Positions 21,599 through 31,545 are shown, numbered from the stretch's first letter. The stretch is 64,000 nt of DNA from Ascaphus truei (GCA_036426205.1 CM071571.1:116462502-116526501); one strand, 5' to 3'. Program-made: numbers and translations. Notes: a model not told the origin generated them from the letters alone.

Positions 21599-22252
21599 TG
21601 TAACAGGGTATGTCCCATAGTACCTCTCTTTCCCCATAGTATATCTGTTATGTAAGTCCTGTTAGCTGCAGGCAGTAACAGGTTAAATCTATGGGCTCTT
21701 GACCCCCCTTGTGCTTCTCCTTTGATTTACATGAGTGCGGTGATGACTCATGGCCTGTGGAAGAGGTATAGCTAAAACTTAGTCAGTCCTGCTTTGGAGT
21801 TCGGAGTAAGCAGATGGGCTGTGAGTCTCTCCCATTGTGAGGATGAGCGGGCCCTCCCTCAGGCCTATGCCTGGGGGACCATCTGACTCAACACCCCATA
21901 CTATCGGGGTAGCACCATCCAGATAGGGCTAGAACCTTGAGAGGCACCGCTGTATGTAAAGCTGATACAGTGGCTGCTACTCAATAAAGGCCCTTGTTCA
22001 CTCCCCTCCTGTCTGAGTATCAGTCATTGGGCAGGAGGAATAAAGTATGCAGTGGTGGGGGCTGACATCCATACACCATGGAGCCTATCAAGGCTGAAGG
22101 CGCACAGTAACAACATAAGAGGAAGATCAAAAGCCTGTCCTGGTCTCAAAGTAATGTAGATCGCTCCCAGTCTCCTGAACCAACAGGTAAAGCACCACAC
22201 CCATGTAGCAGTATGTATATCTCCCAGAGGGGGGGAGGGGGACAGTGCTACA
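21599..22252 (+). repeat. Solo LTR (Ty3/gypsy-type), 654 bp
   Basis: TGTAACAGGG...AGTGCTACA is flanked by a 4-bp duplication TAAA (21,595-21,598 and 22,253-22,256). The poly(A) signal AATAAAGG lies at 21,983. The 3' end carries CTCCCAGAGGG plus a G run, which the LTR at 40,015 shares, so the two belong to related families. Confidence 0.82.
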
Positions 22253-23409
22253 TAAAGATACAAATATGGTGTAGCCAGTAAATGTGTTTTCCTAGCTAAA
22301 ATCAGAATAATGGTCTCACTAACAAATGTATCTATGTAGTAATGGTGTATCTGAGATCCTTCTCTCTCTGATAAGAGCCCTTGACTGAATCCTCACATTT
22401 GGACCCTTGAAGAGACACTCTGGTGTGTGTGTCAACAAATTCGCTTCAGTAGGTTTTCACCCGAGGCATAAGAAAGAGAGAGCTCGCAATTGTGTTATAT
22501 TATAGAGAAAGTTATATTGCACAATAAAAAAATGACTGTTTAACTCACATTTTATATTAGGATAAATTTCATGGGAGAGGGCTACGGGTTGCGGATCGCT
22601 GGAGTCTGGCTTGTCCGATCACTGCTTCTTTTGCATCCACTTGCGCCACTTCCTCTGACATCTCACTTCAGGGCGGAAGCAGCTTCTGTGGTCCTTCTGG
22701 TCTGCTCGGCTGCCAGTACTTGCTGAGCAAGCACCACAGATGCCAGACCACAGCTCTGGCTCAATGAGGGTAGGGACACCTCTGTGGGGGATAGGCACTG
22801 GAGTATTGCACCGTTGTCTATGGCAATCAACAGGCAGCATTTTGCAGCTGAGGTTGGTGGCAAGCTTTGGTGGCAATTTTGGTGGCAATTGGTGGCAATT
22901 TTTGGCAGCTGAGGTTGGTGGCAAGCAGCAAGTCGGATTGTCGTGGGCATGCAGGGGTCGGTGGCAAGCAAGTAGGATCATCGAGGCACATGCAGAGGTT
23001 CAGCAACAGGAAGGCAGCAGCAGGACAGGGGAGCAGGAACTGGGCAGGGGAGCAGGAACTGAGACTATGGAACAGGGACAGTTCTGGGACTTGCTAGCAG
23101 GAAACAGACTGGGGCAATCTAGTTAAATAGCAATGGCCTTTAATATGAACAGGACTCCAATACAGTACAGGAACAGGAACAGATACAGGAACAGGATGTG
23201 GCAGAAGCATAGGCATGGAGTCTGACACTAAGCAAAAGCAAAGAACCAAACAGGAAGAAGAAACTATAAGCACAGAGGACAGGAACAACAAGAGGAGACA
23301 GACAGACAGACAAACCTCAGAGCAGACCGAAAGCAGCAGCAAACCCGGTGGACAAGGAAAGGAACTACGGCTAGGAGCAGGATGTCAAGGAGGACCTGAC
23401 AAAAGGCCA
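22253..23409. other. Repeat-derived DNA, purine-rich part
   Basis: 22,850-22,920 repeats GGTGGCAA words; 23,020-23,200 repeats CAGGAAC words. Open frames on both strands follow these short repeats and have no domain. No gene is supported. Confidence 0.45.
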
Positions 23410-23745
23410 TAAGACCTGCTTATCTACATATGTGGTTTACATGATCTCTTGTACCTGTGGTCCCCAATATGTGGGGCATGCCATACGCACTTTAAGCACA
23501 ACATTCCTTGAACACCAGCGGAACGTAATTCATGGGAATAGTGCACATAGTTTGCTAAGACATTTCTTACATAAACACCATAAGTACCCTCGGTCTCTGA
23601 GAATCATGGAACTTGAATTCCCCCCCTGTGATAGGGGGAGGGATACGTTAAAATGCCTATGTAGAAAGGAGACTTTCTGGATTTACACATTAGATGCCCT
23701 TCTGTCATAGGGGGTTAAACGAGTGCTTAGATACTAGCACTCTAA
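23410..23745 (+). pseudogene. Penelope-like element: GIY-YIG endonuclease fragment
   Basis: The frame reads VVYMISCTCGPQYVGHAIRT (the GIY-YIG start with its Cys pair), EHQRNVIHG, HSLLRHFLHKHH, RGRDTLKCLCRKETFWIYTL and ends at a stop at 23,708. Out-of-frame homology continues for about 10 residues. The motif order matches the 1.4-1.7 kb fragment, but sequence divergence is high, so it is another copy or subfamily. The Arg after GHA is in place. The catalytic Glu region is recognisable, but RT is absent. An AT-rich tail follows to about 23,990. Confidence 0.82.
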
Positions 23746-23989
23746 TTTGATTCTGATGGTTTTCTATTAGTTATCTTTTTTATTTTTCTGTTTCTTTCTA
23801 AAATTATTAAGCCTTTTTATTAATTTAAGTTATATTTCAATCCTTGAGTCATCATTTTATTCTGGTATTCAATTATTTCATTATCTTTAGTTATTATGAA
23901 TTTTTATTTAACAATTGGTATTCTAAATCAAATACATTTCTTTTAATCCGAAATTGGTTGTTAATTTATGCAAATCATTTATTCATTTA

Positions 23990-24330
23990 TAGCAAGCATG
24001 TCAAACTCGCGGCCTGCGGGCCGCATGAGACCCACAACTAAAATATCTGTGGCCCAGCTCGCCAATATTTAACTCGCGCTGCGCGCGCTTTCTCCAAAGG
24101 AAAAAAAAAAACCTCCCCCTCTCCCGATTGGCTGGCCCGTGTTGGCACGCTGCCAGAATTATTTTTGGCCCGGAGCAAGCTCTATCCAAGCTTGCATAGT
24201 GAGGCCCGCCTCTTCCTGCTGCCTGCTGCCCGCCTCTGCCTGCTGCCCGCCTCTTCCTGCTGCATGGAGCAAGTCAGGTGACTACTGCTCCATGCCTGCC
24301 TTGCTTCCCCCTTGCCCTCCTGCTCCGATT
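23990..24330. repeat. hAT-type element end, partial
   Basis: AAGCATGTCAAACTCGCGGC is the typical start of a Charlie-like hAT element (GTGTCAAACTCGCGGCC...GGGCCGCAT). The rest, including GCCCGCCTCTTCCTGCTGC repeats, is non-coding. The right end is lost in the adjoining microsatellite. Confidence 0.5.
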
Positions 24331-24353
24331 TCCTCCCCCGTTCCGATTTCCCG

Positions 24354-24544
24354 AGTGTGTGTGTGTCTGTGTGTGTGTGTCTGTGTGTGTCTGTCTCTGT
24401 GTGTGTCTGAGTGTGTCTGTCTGAGTGTGTGTCTGTCTGAGTGTGTGTCTGTCTGAGTGTGTGTCTGTGTGAGTGTGTGTCTGTGTGAGTGTGTGTCTGT
24501 GTGAGTGTGTGTCTGAGTGTGTGTGTCTGAGTGTGTGTGTCTGA

Positions 24545-24606
<62 letters not shown>

Positions 24607-24700
24607 TGTGTAGGTGTGTGATGTGGTTGTGTGTGTTGTGTGTGTGTTAGTGTGGTGTGTGTGGTCTGAGAGGAGTGTGTGTGTGTATGTGGTGTGCTTG
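24354..24700. repeat. (TG)n / TGTGTC microsatellite
   Basis: A long TG-rich array with TCTG and GAGTG interruptions and a pure TG core at about 24,548-24,600. The predicted Cys/Val-rich peptide across it is an artefact of the repeat. Confidence 0.95.
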
Positions 24701-24769
24701 TCTGAGAGGGGAGCTTTGGAGCGACGCAGGTCCTGAGTTCAGGGGAGAGTCTATTGAGGCAGGGGTAGG

Positions 24770-25422
24770 AGTGAGTCAGGGGGGAGTCAGGGGAGAGAGG
24801 GAAGAGAGGGCCCAGGGAGAGGGAGAGAGATTCCCAGGAGAGGGAGAGAGGTCAGGGAGCAGGTAGAGAGGGAGTCAGGTGAGAGGGAGAGCGGTCACGA
24901 GAGGGAGAGAGGGTCAGGGAGAGGGAGAAAGGCCCAGGGAGAGGAGAGGCGCAAAACATCTCCCTATCTCTGAACAGGGCCGTGTATAGGTTGATTTATT
25001 CCGTTCTATGTGATGATTTCTTCCTTTATAGTGTAGTCATTGTATTCGGTTATATTTCCTTCCTTGGAGAGGGAGTCAGGGAGAGGGAGTCAGGGAGAGT
25101 GAGAGTCAGGGAGAGTGAGAGTCAGAGAGAGTGAGAGTCAGAGAGAGTGAGAGTCAGAGAGAGTGAGAGTCAGAGAGTGAGTGTCAGAGAGAGTTAGAGT
25201 CAGAGAGAGCGAGAGTCAGAGAGAGTGAGAGTCAGAGAGAGTGAGAGTCAGAGAGAGTGAGAGAGAGTGCGAGAGAGTGAGAGTCAGAGAGAGAAAGAGA
25301 GTCAGAGAGAGAGAGTCAGAGAGAGAGAGAGAGAGAGAGAGTCAGAGAGAGAGAGTCAGAGAGAGAGAGAGAGTCAGAGAGAGAGAGTCAGAGAGAGAGA
25401 GAGAGTCAGAGAGAGAGAGAGC
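24770..25422. repeat. (GA)n / GAGTCA microsatellite
   Basis: GGGAGAGG- and GAGAGTCA-type repeats run for over 600 bp, with one 80-bp unrelated interruption at about 24,970-25,060. The Arg/Glu/Ser-rich open frames are artefacts. Confidence 0.95.
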
Positions 25423-25440
25423 CCCCCCCCCCCCCCCCCC
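25423..25440. repeat. C run at the edge of the palindrome
   Basis: An 18-19 base C run separates the GA array from the palindrome's left arm. The right arm is followed by a G run at the matching place (29,112-29,123), so the homopolymer belongs to the palindrome's sequence. Confidence 0.9.
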
Positions 25441-25578
25441 GTTCCAACAGCTACAGTACAATAATATGCCAAATAACTATTATCCAGATATGGATAATAT
25501 ATTATTTGCCCATTATGAAACACATAAAACATCCACAAATCAAAACATGAATTTTTATTCTTAAAACCACCACATTGC

Positions 25579-25592
25579 ATGTTAAAATAAAT
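25579..25592. repeat. Left 14-bp target-site duplication of the nested insertion
   Basis: ATGTTAAAATAAAT recurs exactly at 26,415-26,428. The right arm of the palindrome has only one corresponding copy, which shows where the insertion occurred. Confidence 0.85.
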
Positions 25593-26414
25593 CACAGAAA
25601 AAAGAAAGAATTGCCGGCGCCAAATCAGTCCTTTAAATAATAATAACTCCGAATAAAAAAAACCCTGAAGAAGTGCACGTATGTGCATGAAACGTCGTTG
25701 GGAGATTATCCTGTTTTTAGAGCTGTTCGTTTGGTTGTGGAGGATATTAGCAGCAGTTGTGTAGGCTGTGGGGGAAAGGAGAGGAAGAAGAGCAGCGATT
25801 TCGGTTTTCGTGCAACTCAACATCCATCCCCCACACGAGGCAATCCCTAAAGGAGCTCCAGTTATCATCAGAGAAGAGCACCTGAGCGATCTTCAGCTTT
25901 ACTGCTTTTACCATCCACTGTCCTGTAAGTAGGGTTTGAATTTTACCCCTCTGGACTTAAGTGCTGTATCCTCCGGAACCCAGTATTTCTATGTTAATAA
26001 ATAGCTTTTTGTTAGGATTATAGCCTTGCTAGTGTCTGTCTGTTATTGTGTGTTATGTTTGTTATGTGTGAGTTTTTAATGTTTTAATGTCAACTTTTTT
26101 GGCATACTGCACCATTATCTGTTTGTTTTCTTCTCTTTTTTACATATTGCACTACCATTTAGTGTGAGCCGTTCGTTGACCCCTTCACTGCCTATCTGTT
26201 CAAGGACACTTTTGGGACTATTCAAGAGACGGTTTGGTTTTTATTCTGAGTTATTATTATTTAAAGGACTGATTTGATGCCGGCAATTCTTTCTATTTTC
26301 TGTGGTTCATTTTCTGACTGTACAGTCAGTATTTGCCAGGCTGCCTGCAATATTTATTTCAAGTATTGTTGTTATTATATTTTTTTAGCTCTGTTTTGCA
26401 CCGTCTTTTTTCGT
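25593..26414 (+). mobile_element. Nested Penelope-like insertion, 822 bp, with inverted ends
   Basis: This segment is absent from the palindrome's other arm and is bounded by a 14-bp duplication, as expected of target-primed insertion. Its first 70 bp (25,593-25,663) reappear inverted at about 26,231-26,305 (AAAGAATTGCCGGC against GCCGGCAATTCTTT). A hammerhead-like core begins exactly where the left inverted part stops. No protein-coding sequence remains. Text at 25,935-25,970 (TTTTACCCCTCTGGACTTA) matches that at about 31,011-31,030, which links this family to the 30.8-kb segment. Confidence 0.7.
25663..25701 (+). ncRNA. Hammerhead-ribozyme-like motif with intact core
   Basis: The order is CC, core CTGAAGA (25,665-25,671), a stem-loop TGCAC-GTAT-GTGCA (25,674-25,687), core GAAAC (25,689-25,693), then GTCGTTGG. 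Both conserved boxes are unchanged. Helix III could be A-C paired with G-T around GTC, leaving T as the cleavage-site base. Helix I is weak, with two G-C pairs (CC with GG). This is a minimal hammerhead layout of the type described in Penelope-like elements. Self-cleavage is not shown. Confidence 0.5.
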
Positions 26415-26428
26415 ATGTTAAAATAAAT
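26415..26428. repeat. Right 14-bp target-site duplication
   Basis: This is an exact repeat of 25,579-25,592, and the palindrome's left arm resumes after it. Confidence 0.85.
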
Positions 26429-27146
26429 ACAGCAGCCATTGCAAATATAAAAAAAACAAACTGCAGCTACACAAATGTCTATGAAATGTCACACAATTGC
26501 ATTGAGTGTGTACATGATGCAATTAATCAGTGCATCATATAACACTATGCAAAATATATGTAACAATAAAATACACTATGAACAATGTCCCCTAACCACC
26601 AATGCCATCCTGAAAATCAATTAGAAACTAACCAACATCAATACAATTAGCATCAATCAATTAATCCATTTCCTCAAACAATTAAAATACAATACAAATC
26701 AATTATACAATTCCCTATTCAATTGCTAAAGCCAAACCATTGCCAAAACAATTCTAATTTAAAGTAACCACCATCATTCTAATCTAACTACCATAAAGAA
26801 GCCATTACCTAAATACCAATTACATTATTCACAAAAATTACAAAATAAAGATGCTAAATACATTAGCCATACATGAAAAGAACCTAAACATGAGCCAAAC
26901 AATCAATTATTATCCCTGTATGTCTATCCCCTACAGATAGATAAACATAACATACAGGGGCAATATTAGAGCATAAAATACAAAGCATTTACATACAAAA
27001 TTCACATACAATACACCCATTCAGTGTCCGTGAATGTACGTATATACATAGATACATTAATGGCCATTAAATGGGACTGAAAAAATAAAAGACATGAATC
27101 AAAAATCATAAAAACCTGTAAAGAAAAAATAATAACTTTCTTTTGT

Positions 27147-27476
27147 TTAATCACCATTAGATGTCCACTCTCCGAATCCAAGCGAGCCGGAAGCACAGGA
27201 ATCAATCCACAGGTAAGCCATTAAAATAAAAAAACCATAACAAATCCACGTCTGTGTCTTCTTTCTTCTTGGGGTCTTCTGGGGTCTTCTGGGGTCTTCT
27301 TCATCTTCTGGACTGGTCTTCTTCGTCTTCTTAGGCCACGCCCTTCTTCTCTTCTTAGGAGGGGAGGTTCCCTCCTCGCGACTAGCTTCAAATGAGGCGA
27401 CATAGGCTTTTATAGGCCTATGGATGCCATTTTGGTCCAAATTGTTCACACGGTCCTGAGTGGGCCGGAAAAACAT
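27147..27476 (-). CDS. Short basic/hydrophobic ORF, left arm of the palindrome
   Basis: The minus-strand frame of 109 codons has a Lys/Arg/Pro-rich first half (KKRRRAWPKKTKK and DPRRPQKTP repeats from an 11-bp tandem repeat at about 27,270-27,300), a hydrophobic segment, and the end GFGEWTSNGD. It is the mirror of the right-arm ORF at 28,090, but a single-base difference in a T run shifts the frame in the hydrophobic part. It reads across a degenerate donor-like ATG-GTGATT. No domain is recognised, and the function is unknown. Confidence 0.35.
   Translation of the reverse strand: MFFRPTQDRVNNLDQNGIHRPIKAYVASFEASREEGTSPPKKRRRAWPKKTKKTSPEDEEDPRRPQKTPRRKKTQTWICYGFFILMAYLWIDSCASGSLGFGEWTSNGD
27407..27414 (-). 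promoter_or_regulatory. TATA motif of the left arm (minus strand)
   Basis: On the minus strand this reads TATAAAAG within GGCCTATAAAAGCCTATG. It mirrors 27,974-27,981 about the centre and would drive leftward transcription. The TGACGTCA found beside the right TATA is mutated here. Confidence 0.6.
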
Positions 27477-27499
27477 GCTGATTAGCGAGGATAAAAAAA

Positions 27500-27950
27500 G
27501 ATACTGTCATTAAATAAAGTGCAATGAAAGCACAGCCAATCAGATGGCTTTGCATCAATTGCCTTTTTAAGATGACGTCATTAAAGAAACATGGCGGTCT
27601 CACATGGTACGTAGCCAATAAGAGCTGGGGAAACTCCGTACCATCTCTGATTGGCCTCTAGTAGCCATGTTGGACAGAGGCTTGGGAGAGAACGGATGTG
27701 ACGTCTTGAAGCCTTGTCACATGGTACTAGAGCCAATCAGAGTGTGTGGGATGTATTCCACGCTCTGATTGGCTACCGTACCTGTGAGACCGGCCATGTT
27801 TCTTTTAATGATGTCATCTTAAAGGCAATTGAAGCAAAGCCATTCTGATTGGCTGTGCTTTCATTGCCTTTAAATTACGTCATCATTTTTTTTTCCATCG
27901 GCCAAATCACATGTTTTTCGCGGCCCAATCAGGACCGTGTGAAACATTTG
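27500..27950. promoter_or_regulatory. Central CCAAT/CRE-rich region of the palindrome
   Basis: CCAAT-type words (AGCCAAT, CCAATCAG and their complements GATTGGCT, GATTGGCC) occur at about 27,535, 27,613, 27,650, 27,733, 27,768 and 27,848. CRE-like GATGACGTCA lies at 27,572. The density is typical of a vertebrate promoter and is symmetrical about 27,694. I infer a bidirectional promoter. Confidence 0.5.
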
Positions 27951-27973
27951 ACCAAAATGTGACGTCATAGGCC

Positions 27974-27981
27974 TATAAAAG
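27974..27981 (+). promoter_or_regulatory. TATA motif of the right arm
   Basis: TATAAAAG lies 9 bp after a perfect TGACGTCA (27,960-27,967) and about 110 bp before the right-arm ATG. Promoter plus short leader plus ORF plus donor is in the expected order for a transcript running right. Confidence 0.6.
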
Positions 27982-28089
27982 CCTATGTCGCCTCATTTTG
28001 TAGCTAGTCGCGAAGAGGGAACATCTCCCCTCCTAAGAAGAGAAGAAGGGCGTGGCCTAAGAAGCCGTAGAACCTAAAGCCGGAAGAAG

Positions 28090-28248
28090 ATGGAAGAAGA
28101 CCCCAGAAGACCCCAGAAGACCCCAAAGAAGAAAGAAGACACAGACGTGGATTTGTTATGGTTTTTTATTTTATGGCTTACCTGTGGATTGATTCCTGTG
28201 CTTCCGGCTCGCTTGGATTTCGGAGAGTGGACATCTAATGGTGAGTAA
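28090..28248 (+). CDS. 52-residue ORF, right arm of the palindrome
   Basis: The ATG at 28,090 opens a frame with an acidic/basic start (MEEDPRRPQKTPKKKEDTD), a hydrophobic stretch of about 18 residues (LLWFFILWLTCGLIPVL) and the end LDFGEWTSN. A splice-donor-like GTGAGT follows ATG at 28,241, so the natural frame may continue in a downstream exon; unspliced, it stops at 28,246. The single hydrophobic stretch suggests a membrane-anchored peptide, but I know no relative. Confidence 0.4.
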   Translation: MEEDPRRPQKTPKKKEDTDVDLLWFFILWLTCGLIPVLPARLDFGEWTSNGE

Positions 28249-29111
28249 ACAAAAGAAAAGTGTATTATTTTTACTTTTACAGGTTTTTATGATTTTTCAT
28301 GCATGTCTTTTATTTTTTCACTCCCATTTAATGCCCGTCAATGTATCTATGTATATAATACATTCACGGACACTGAATGGGTGTTTTGTATGTGAATTTT
28401 GTATGTAAATGCATTGTATTTGATGCTGTATTATTGCCCCTGTATGTTATGTTTATCTATCTGTATGGATAGACATACAGGGATAATAATTGATTGTTTG
28501 GCTCATGTTTAGGTTCTTTTCATGTATGGATAATGTATTTAGCATCTTTATTTTGTCATTGTTGTGAATAATGTAGTTTGTATTTAGCTAAAGGCTTCTT
28601 TATGGTAGTAAGATTAGAATGATGGTGGTTACTTTAAATTAGAATTGTTTTGGCAATGGTTTGGCTTTAGCAATTCAATAGGGAATTGTATAATTGATTT
28701 GTATTGTATTTTAATTGTTTGAGGAAATGGATTAATTGATTGATGCTAATTGTATTGATGTTGGTTAGTTTCTAATTGATTTTCAGGATGGCATTGGTGG
28801 TTAGGGGACATTGTTCATAGTGTATTTTATTGTTACATATATTTTGCATAGTGTTATATGATGCACAGATTAATTGAATCATGTTCACACTCTATGCAAT
28901 TGTGTGACATTTCATATACATTTGTGGAACTGCTGATTTGTTGGCTTAAATTTGCAATAGATGCTAGATTTATTGTACAATGTGGTGATTGTAAGATTAA
29001 AAATTCATGTTTTGATTTGTGCATGTTTTATGTGTTTCATATTGGGCAAATAATATATTATCCATATCTGGGTAATAGTTATTTGGCACATTATTGTACT
29101 GTAGCTGTTGG

Positions 29112-29350
29112 GAGGGGGGGGGGTGTATTGGCCCCAAGGGTATGTTGGTAGGCCTCCCTTGTGGGTAGTGGGTGAGGGTGGTTAGGCCTCACGGGGTGGG
29201 GGGTTAGAGTGGGAGGGTATGTAGGCCTCCTGAGTGGTGGGTGAGGGTGGGTTAACCCCTTAATGACTGTAGCGGTTAATAACCGCTATGGTGATTAAGG
29301 GGTTAGGGGACATTACATTGGCTATTGTAATTGTTGTGCATGTTTTGCAG
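29112..29350 (+). repeat. Outer extension of the palindrome family beyond the mirrored part
   Basis: GTAGGCCTCC and GTGGGTGAGGGTGG words repeat two to three times, followed by TTAACCCCTTAAT and its complement ATTAAGGGGTTA (29,253-29,307). The related element at 31.7-33.2 kb has the same AACCCCTTAATCACC block in the same relative position, so the element family extends beyond the mirrored arms. Confidence 0.55.
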
Positions 29351-29418
29351 CACCGTAGGGGCATGAGCAGAATGAAGATGAGGATGAAGACGGCCTTCAT
29401 CGTGGGTGCCTGTAAAAC
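29351..29418 (+). other. Candidate internal exon (68 bp) of the palindrome family
   Basis: TTTTGCAG precedes 29,351 and GTAAGT begins at 29,419. The segment between has no stop in one frame and is acidic/Met-rich. The related minus-strand copy near 31,770 also ends at a GTAAGT donor. Exon status is inferred from splice-site consensus only. Confidence 0.35.
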
Positions 29419-29559
29419 GTAAGTGTTAAATGTTTTTATTGTATTTATTGTAATTTATATGTATTTAAAATGGCCAAATGCATTATTATCCATATTTGGA
29501 TAATAGTAATTTTGGCCATAACTGTATAGTATGTGTTAGGGGGTGTATTTAGTTAGAAT

Positions 29560-29770
29560 GGTTGTTTTTACTTTTTGGAGCTGCAACATTGGTACCGCAG
29601 TCCCGCGGGTACCCCGGGACTCCCGCGGGGACCCGGGACGGCCGCAGTGACCCCTGGATTCCCGCAGGGACCCCCACACTCCCGCGGGGACCCCCGCTTG
29701 GTGAGCCGGGGACCCCCACGGAGTCAGCCGGGGACACCCGCCGGCCTGCTGTATGGGTTTTGCGCATGCA
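29560..29770. repeat. GC-rich short tandem repeat region
   Basis: Variants of CCCGCGGGGACCC repeat several times with CCGGGGACCC words. Open frames on both strands follow this repeat and are not genes. Confidence 0.6.
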
Positions 29771-29789
29771 AAAATAAAACACAGAATTT

Positions 29790-30090
29790 TTTCTAAGTCC
29801 AGATTTCTTTGCGTCTACTCTGACCTGACGTGTTCTAATCAACGCAACTTTCGCATTTGCTAAGGTTGCATTGCTTAGTGCATCCCGCTTACGGGCAGAA
29901 TTTCACGCAAACAGGGCTGCAATCGAGCAAATTTGGACTTAGAAAAAAACCCTGAAAAAAGTCATTTTTAGAGCGCAAAGTGCCTGTTTGCGTTGCTTAG
30001 TGCATCGGGTTGAGCCAAAAATCACGATCAAAGAGCACTTTGCGCTCTAAAAGTGACTTATCGGAGCTTAGTGCATAGCCCCCACAATGT
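29790..30090. repeat. Dispersed repeat ending GCTTAGTGCATAGCCCCC
   Basis: TTGCTTAGTGCATC words recur at about 29,869 and 29,995, and GAGCGCAAAGTG has its complement CACTTTGCGCTC at about 30,037. The terminal GCTTAGTGCATAGCCCCC is the inverse of 2,056. It is a MITE-like element of unknown superfamily. Confidence 0.5.
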
Positions 30091-30680
30091 TCATACCAAT
30101 AGATGCAATGTGTATGATTGGTATGCTGTCATACTAACTTTTGAAATTATTAAGCCCAACTATATACCTGCATTTGGGCTGCCTATTAAGCACACTGTGT
30201 ATCTGTGTCATTGGAAGTAGCATTGGGCTCTGTCTGTGTTCTGTGTTCTAAGTTCTGTCCTTGATTTTAACTATATATTGCCATGTCCAGTAGCACTCCG
30301 TTTTGACACTCCTATGCAAATATATATTGTTGTTACTTTGGGGGTATATAAATTAGGAGCTTACTGGTTTTCTTTGTTTTGCAATTTTGTCCAGCTGGTC
30401 ACAGCTGATTAAGGGAGGGTGGCTCCTTCTTCCCAGGTTCCAAGCTCACCCCCATCCCACTATGCTTCCAAATGGTTAAGGATCATTCATTTTCCACACA
30501 CGCAGGTCCATGCATGCAGTTTGGTTATGACAAATCTAATTCAGAGATCTTTTCCTGGTATTATACAGGTAAATAAGAGCTTCAATCAAACTAAGAACTA
30601 TGCAGCTAATCACAACAGCTTTATTATAAAGTATTCTTCCTGGTATTATACATTTTATTAAGAATTTGATTAGTGTTAGG
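30091..30680. other. No gene seen
   Basis: AT-rich DNA with no recognisable domain. A segment at about 30,705-30,760 (GCAGGCTTAA...CTTTGGCCAA) recurs at about 36,812-36,860, so part of this belongs to a dispersed repeat. Confidence 0.35.
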
Positions 30681-31545
30681 ACCTGCACAGATTTGGTCTA
30701 CCTTGGCGTTTGGTGTGCAGGCTTAAAATACTTTGGCCAAAGAATCAAACTAAATGACCATATGTTTTTAGTTTAGATATAGATATATATATATACTTGG
30801 ACGAAACGCGTTGCTCTTTTATTTGGAACACTCTACAGCATATCACAGAGGAGACAGAGGTGTAGTTGCAGCTCCCCATCCGGACGCGGAAGGCGAGATC
30901 CCCTACGACTATACACCACACTGTCCCCCCCTTGCTTTTATCTTCCCACAGAAGCGTTTGGTTTCTGTTTTTGTTTTTATTTTTCTCATGTTTTTTATTA
31001 AAGTTAGTTTTTACCCTCCAGACCTTAGTGTCTTATATCTGTGCTAACCCCATCTTCACCATTAGCTACATCAGGAACAGAAGAGCAAAGATACCGCTAG
31101 AAGTGTGTACTCACACTGGCCCATGTGAGTATTGTGTTATATTTACAATTTATACTCTTGTACCCCACCCTTCCTTAACCTGTTACTGATTGGGCAATAC
31201 CCCCAAATGAACAAGATACCAAGATAAGAGTACACTCACACTAGCCCATGTGAGTGCCAGATTATAATATATATATCTTTTTGGTGGTCCATAAACACGC
31301 CATCCTCCCCCTCATTGACGTATATATGTATATGTGTTAACCTTATCCTCCTTTCTGTTTACACGAGAGGAAATCCCCCTGGAGCAACACTCTGAACCAT
31401 CGAAGCAAGCGGCCTACATACCAAGAAGAAGAACCCACATTGCAAGGAGAAAAACCTCATTAGAAGCCCACGGGATTCCCAAAGAAACCTTGATGCGACT
31501 GGGCTTACACAAGGCCGTGTAAGTTACACATTTTTATTTTACCTT
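30681..31545 (+). repeat. Penelope-like leader segment (non-coding)
   Basis: GGACGAAACGCGTTG (30,798) carries the second hammerhead box, but no first box is found upstream. TTTTTACCCTCCAGACCTTA (about 31,011) matches the insertion at 25.9 kb. A duplicated block with CTCACACT and AGCCCATGTGAGT lies at about 31,110 and 31,228. I read this as another relic of the same non-autonomous Penelope-like family. Confidence 0.45.

Larger units (their letters stand above)
25441..29111. mobile_element. Large palindromic element, arms about 1.4 kb, centre about 27,694
   Basis: The left arm (25,441-27,690) and right arm (27,698-29,111) are inverted copies. Matched pairs include CAACAGCTAC (25,445) with GTAGCTGTTG (29,101), the TATA motifs at 27,407 and 27,974, and AAGAAACATGG (27,584) with CCATGTTTCTT (27,794). 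The left arm is longer only because of the insertion at 25,593-26,414. The centre is rich in CCAAT-type words and TGACGTCA. Each arm carries a TATA motif pointing outward, a short open frame and a splice-donor-like site. No transposase is present. It resembles a foldback or long-TIR DNA element; the family is not known to me. Confidence 0.85.

Noticed and set aside
24139..24456. Open frame rich in Cys and Val
   Set aside because: It reads through the TG microsatellite.
25241..25564. Open frames rich in Arg, Glu and Ser
   Set aside because: They read through the GA microsatellite and the C run.
30798..30812. Sixth hammerhead site at GACGAAACGCGTTG
   Set aside because: The first core box and helix II are not found upstream, so only the GAAAC half remains.
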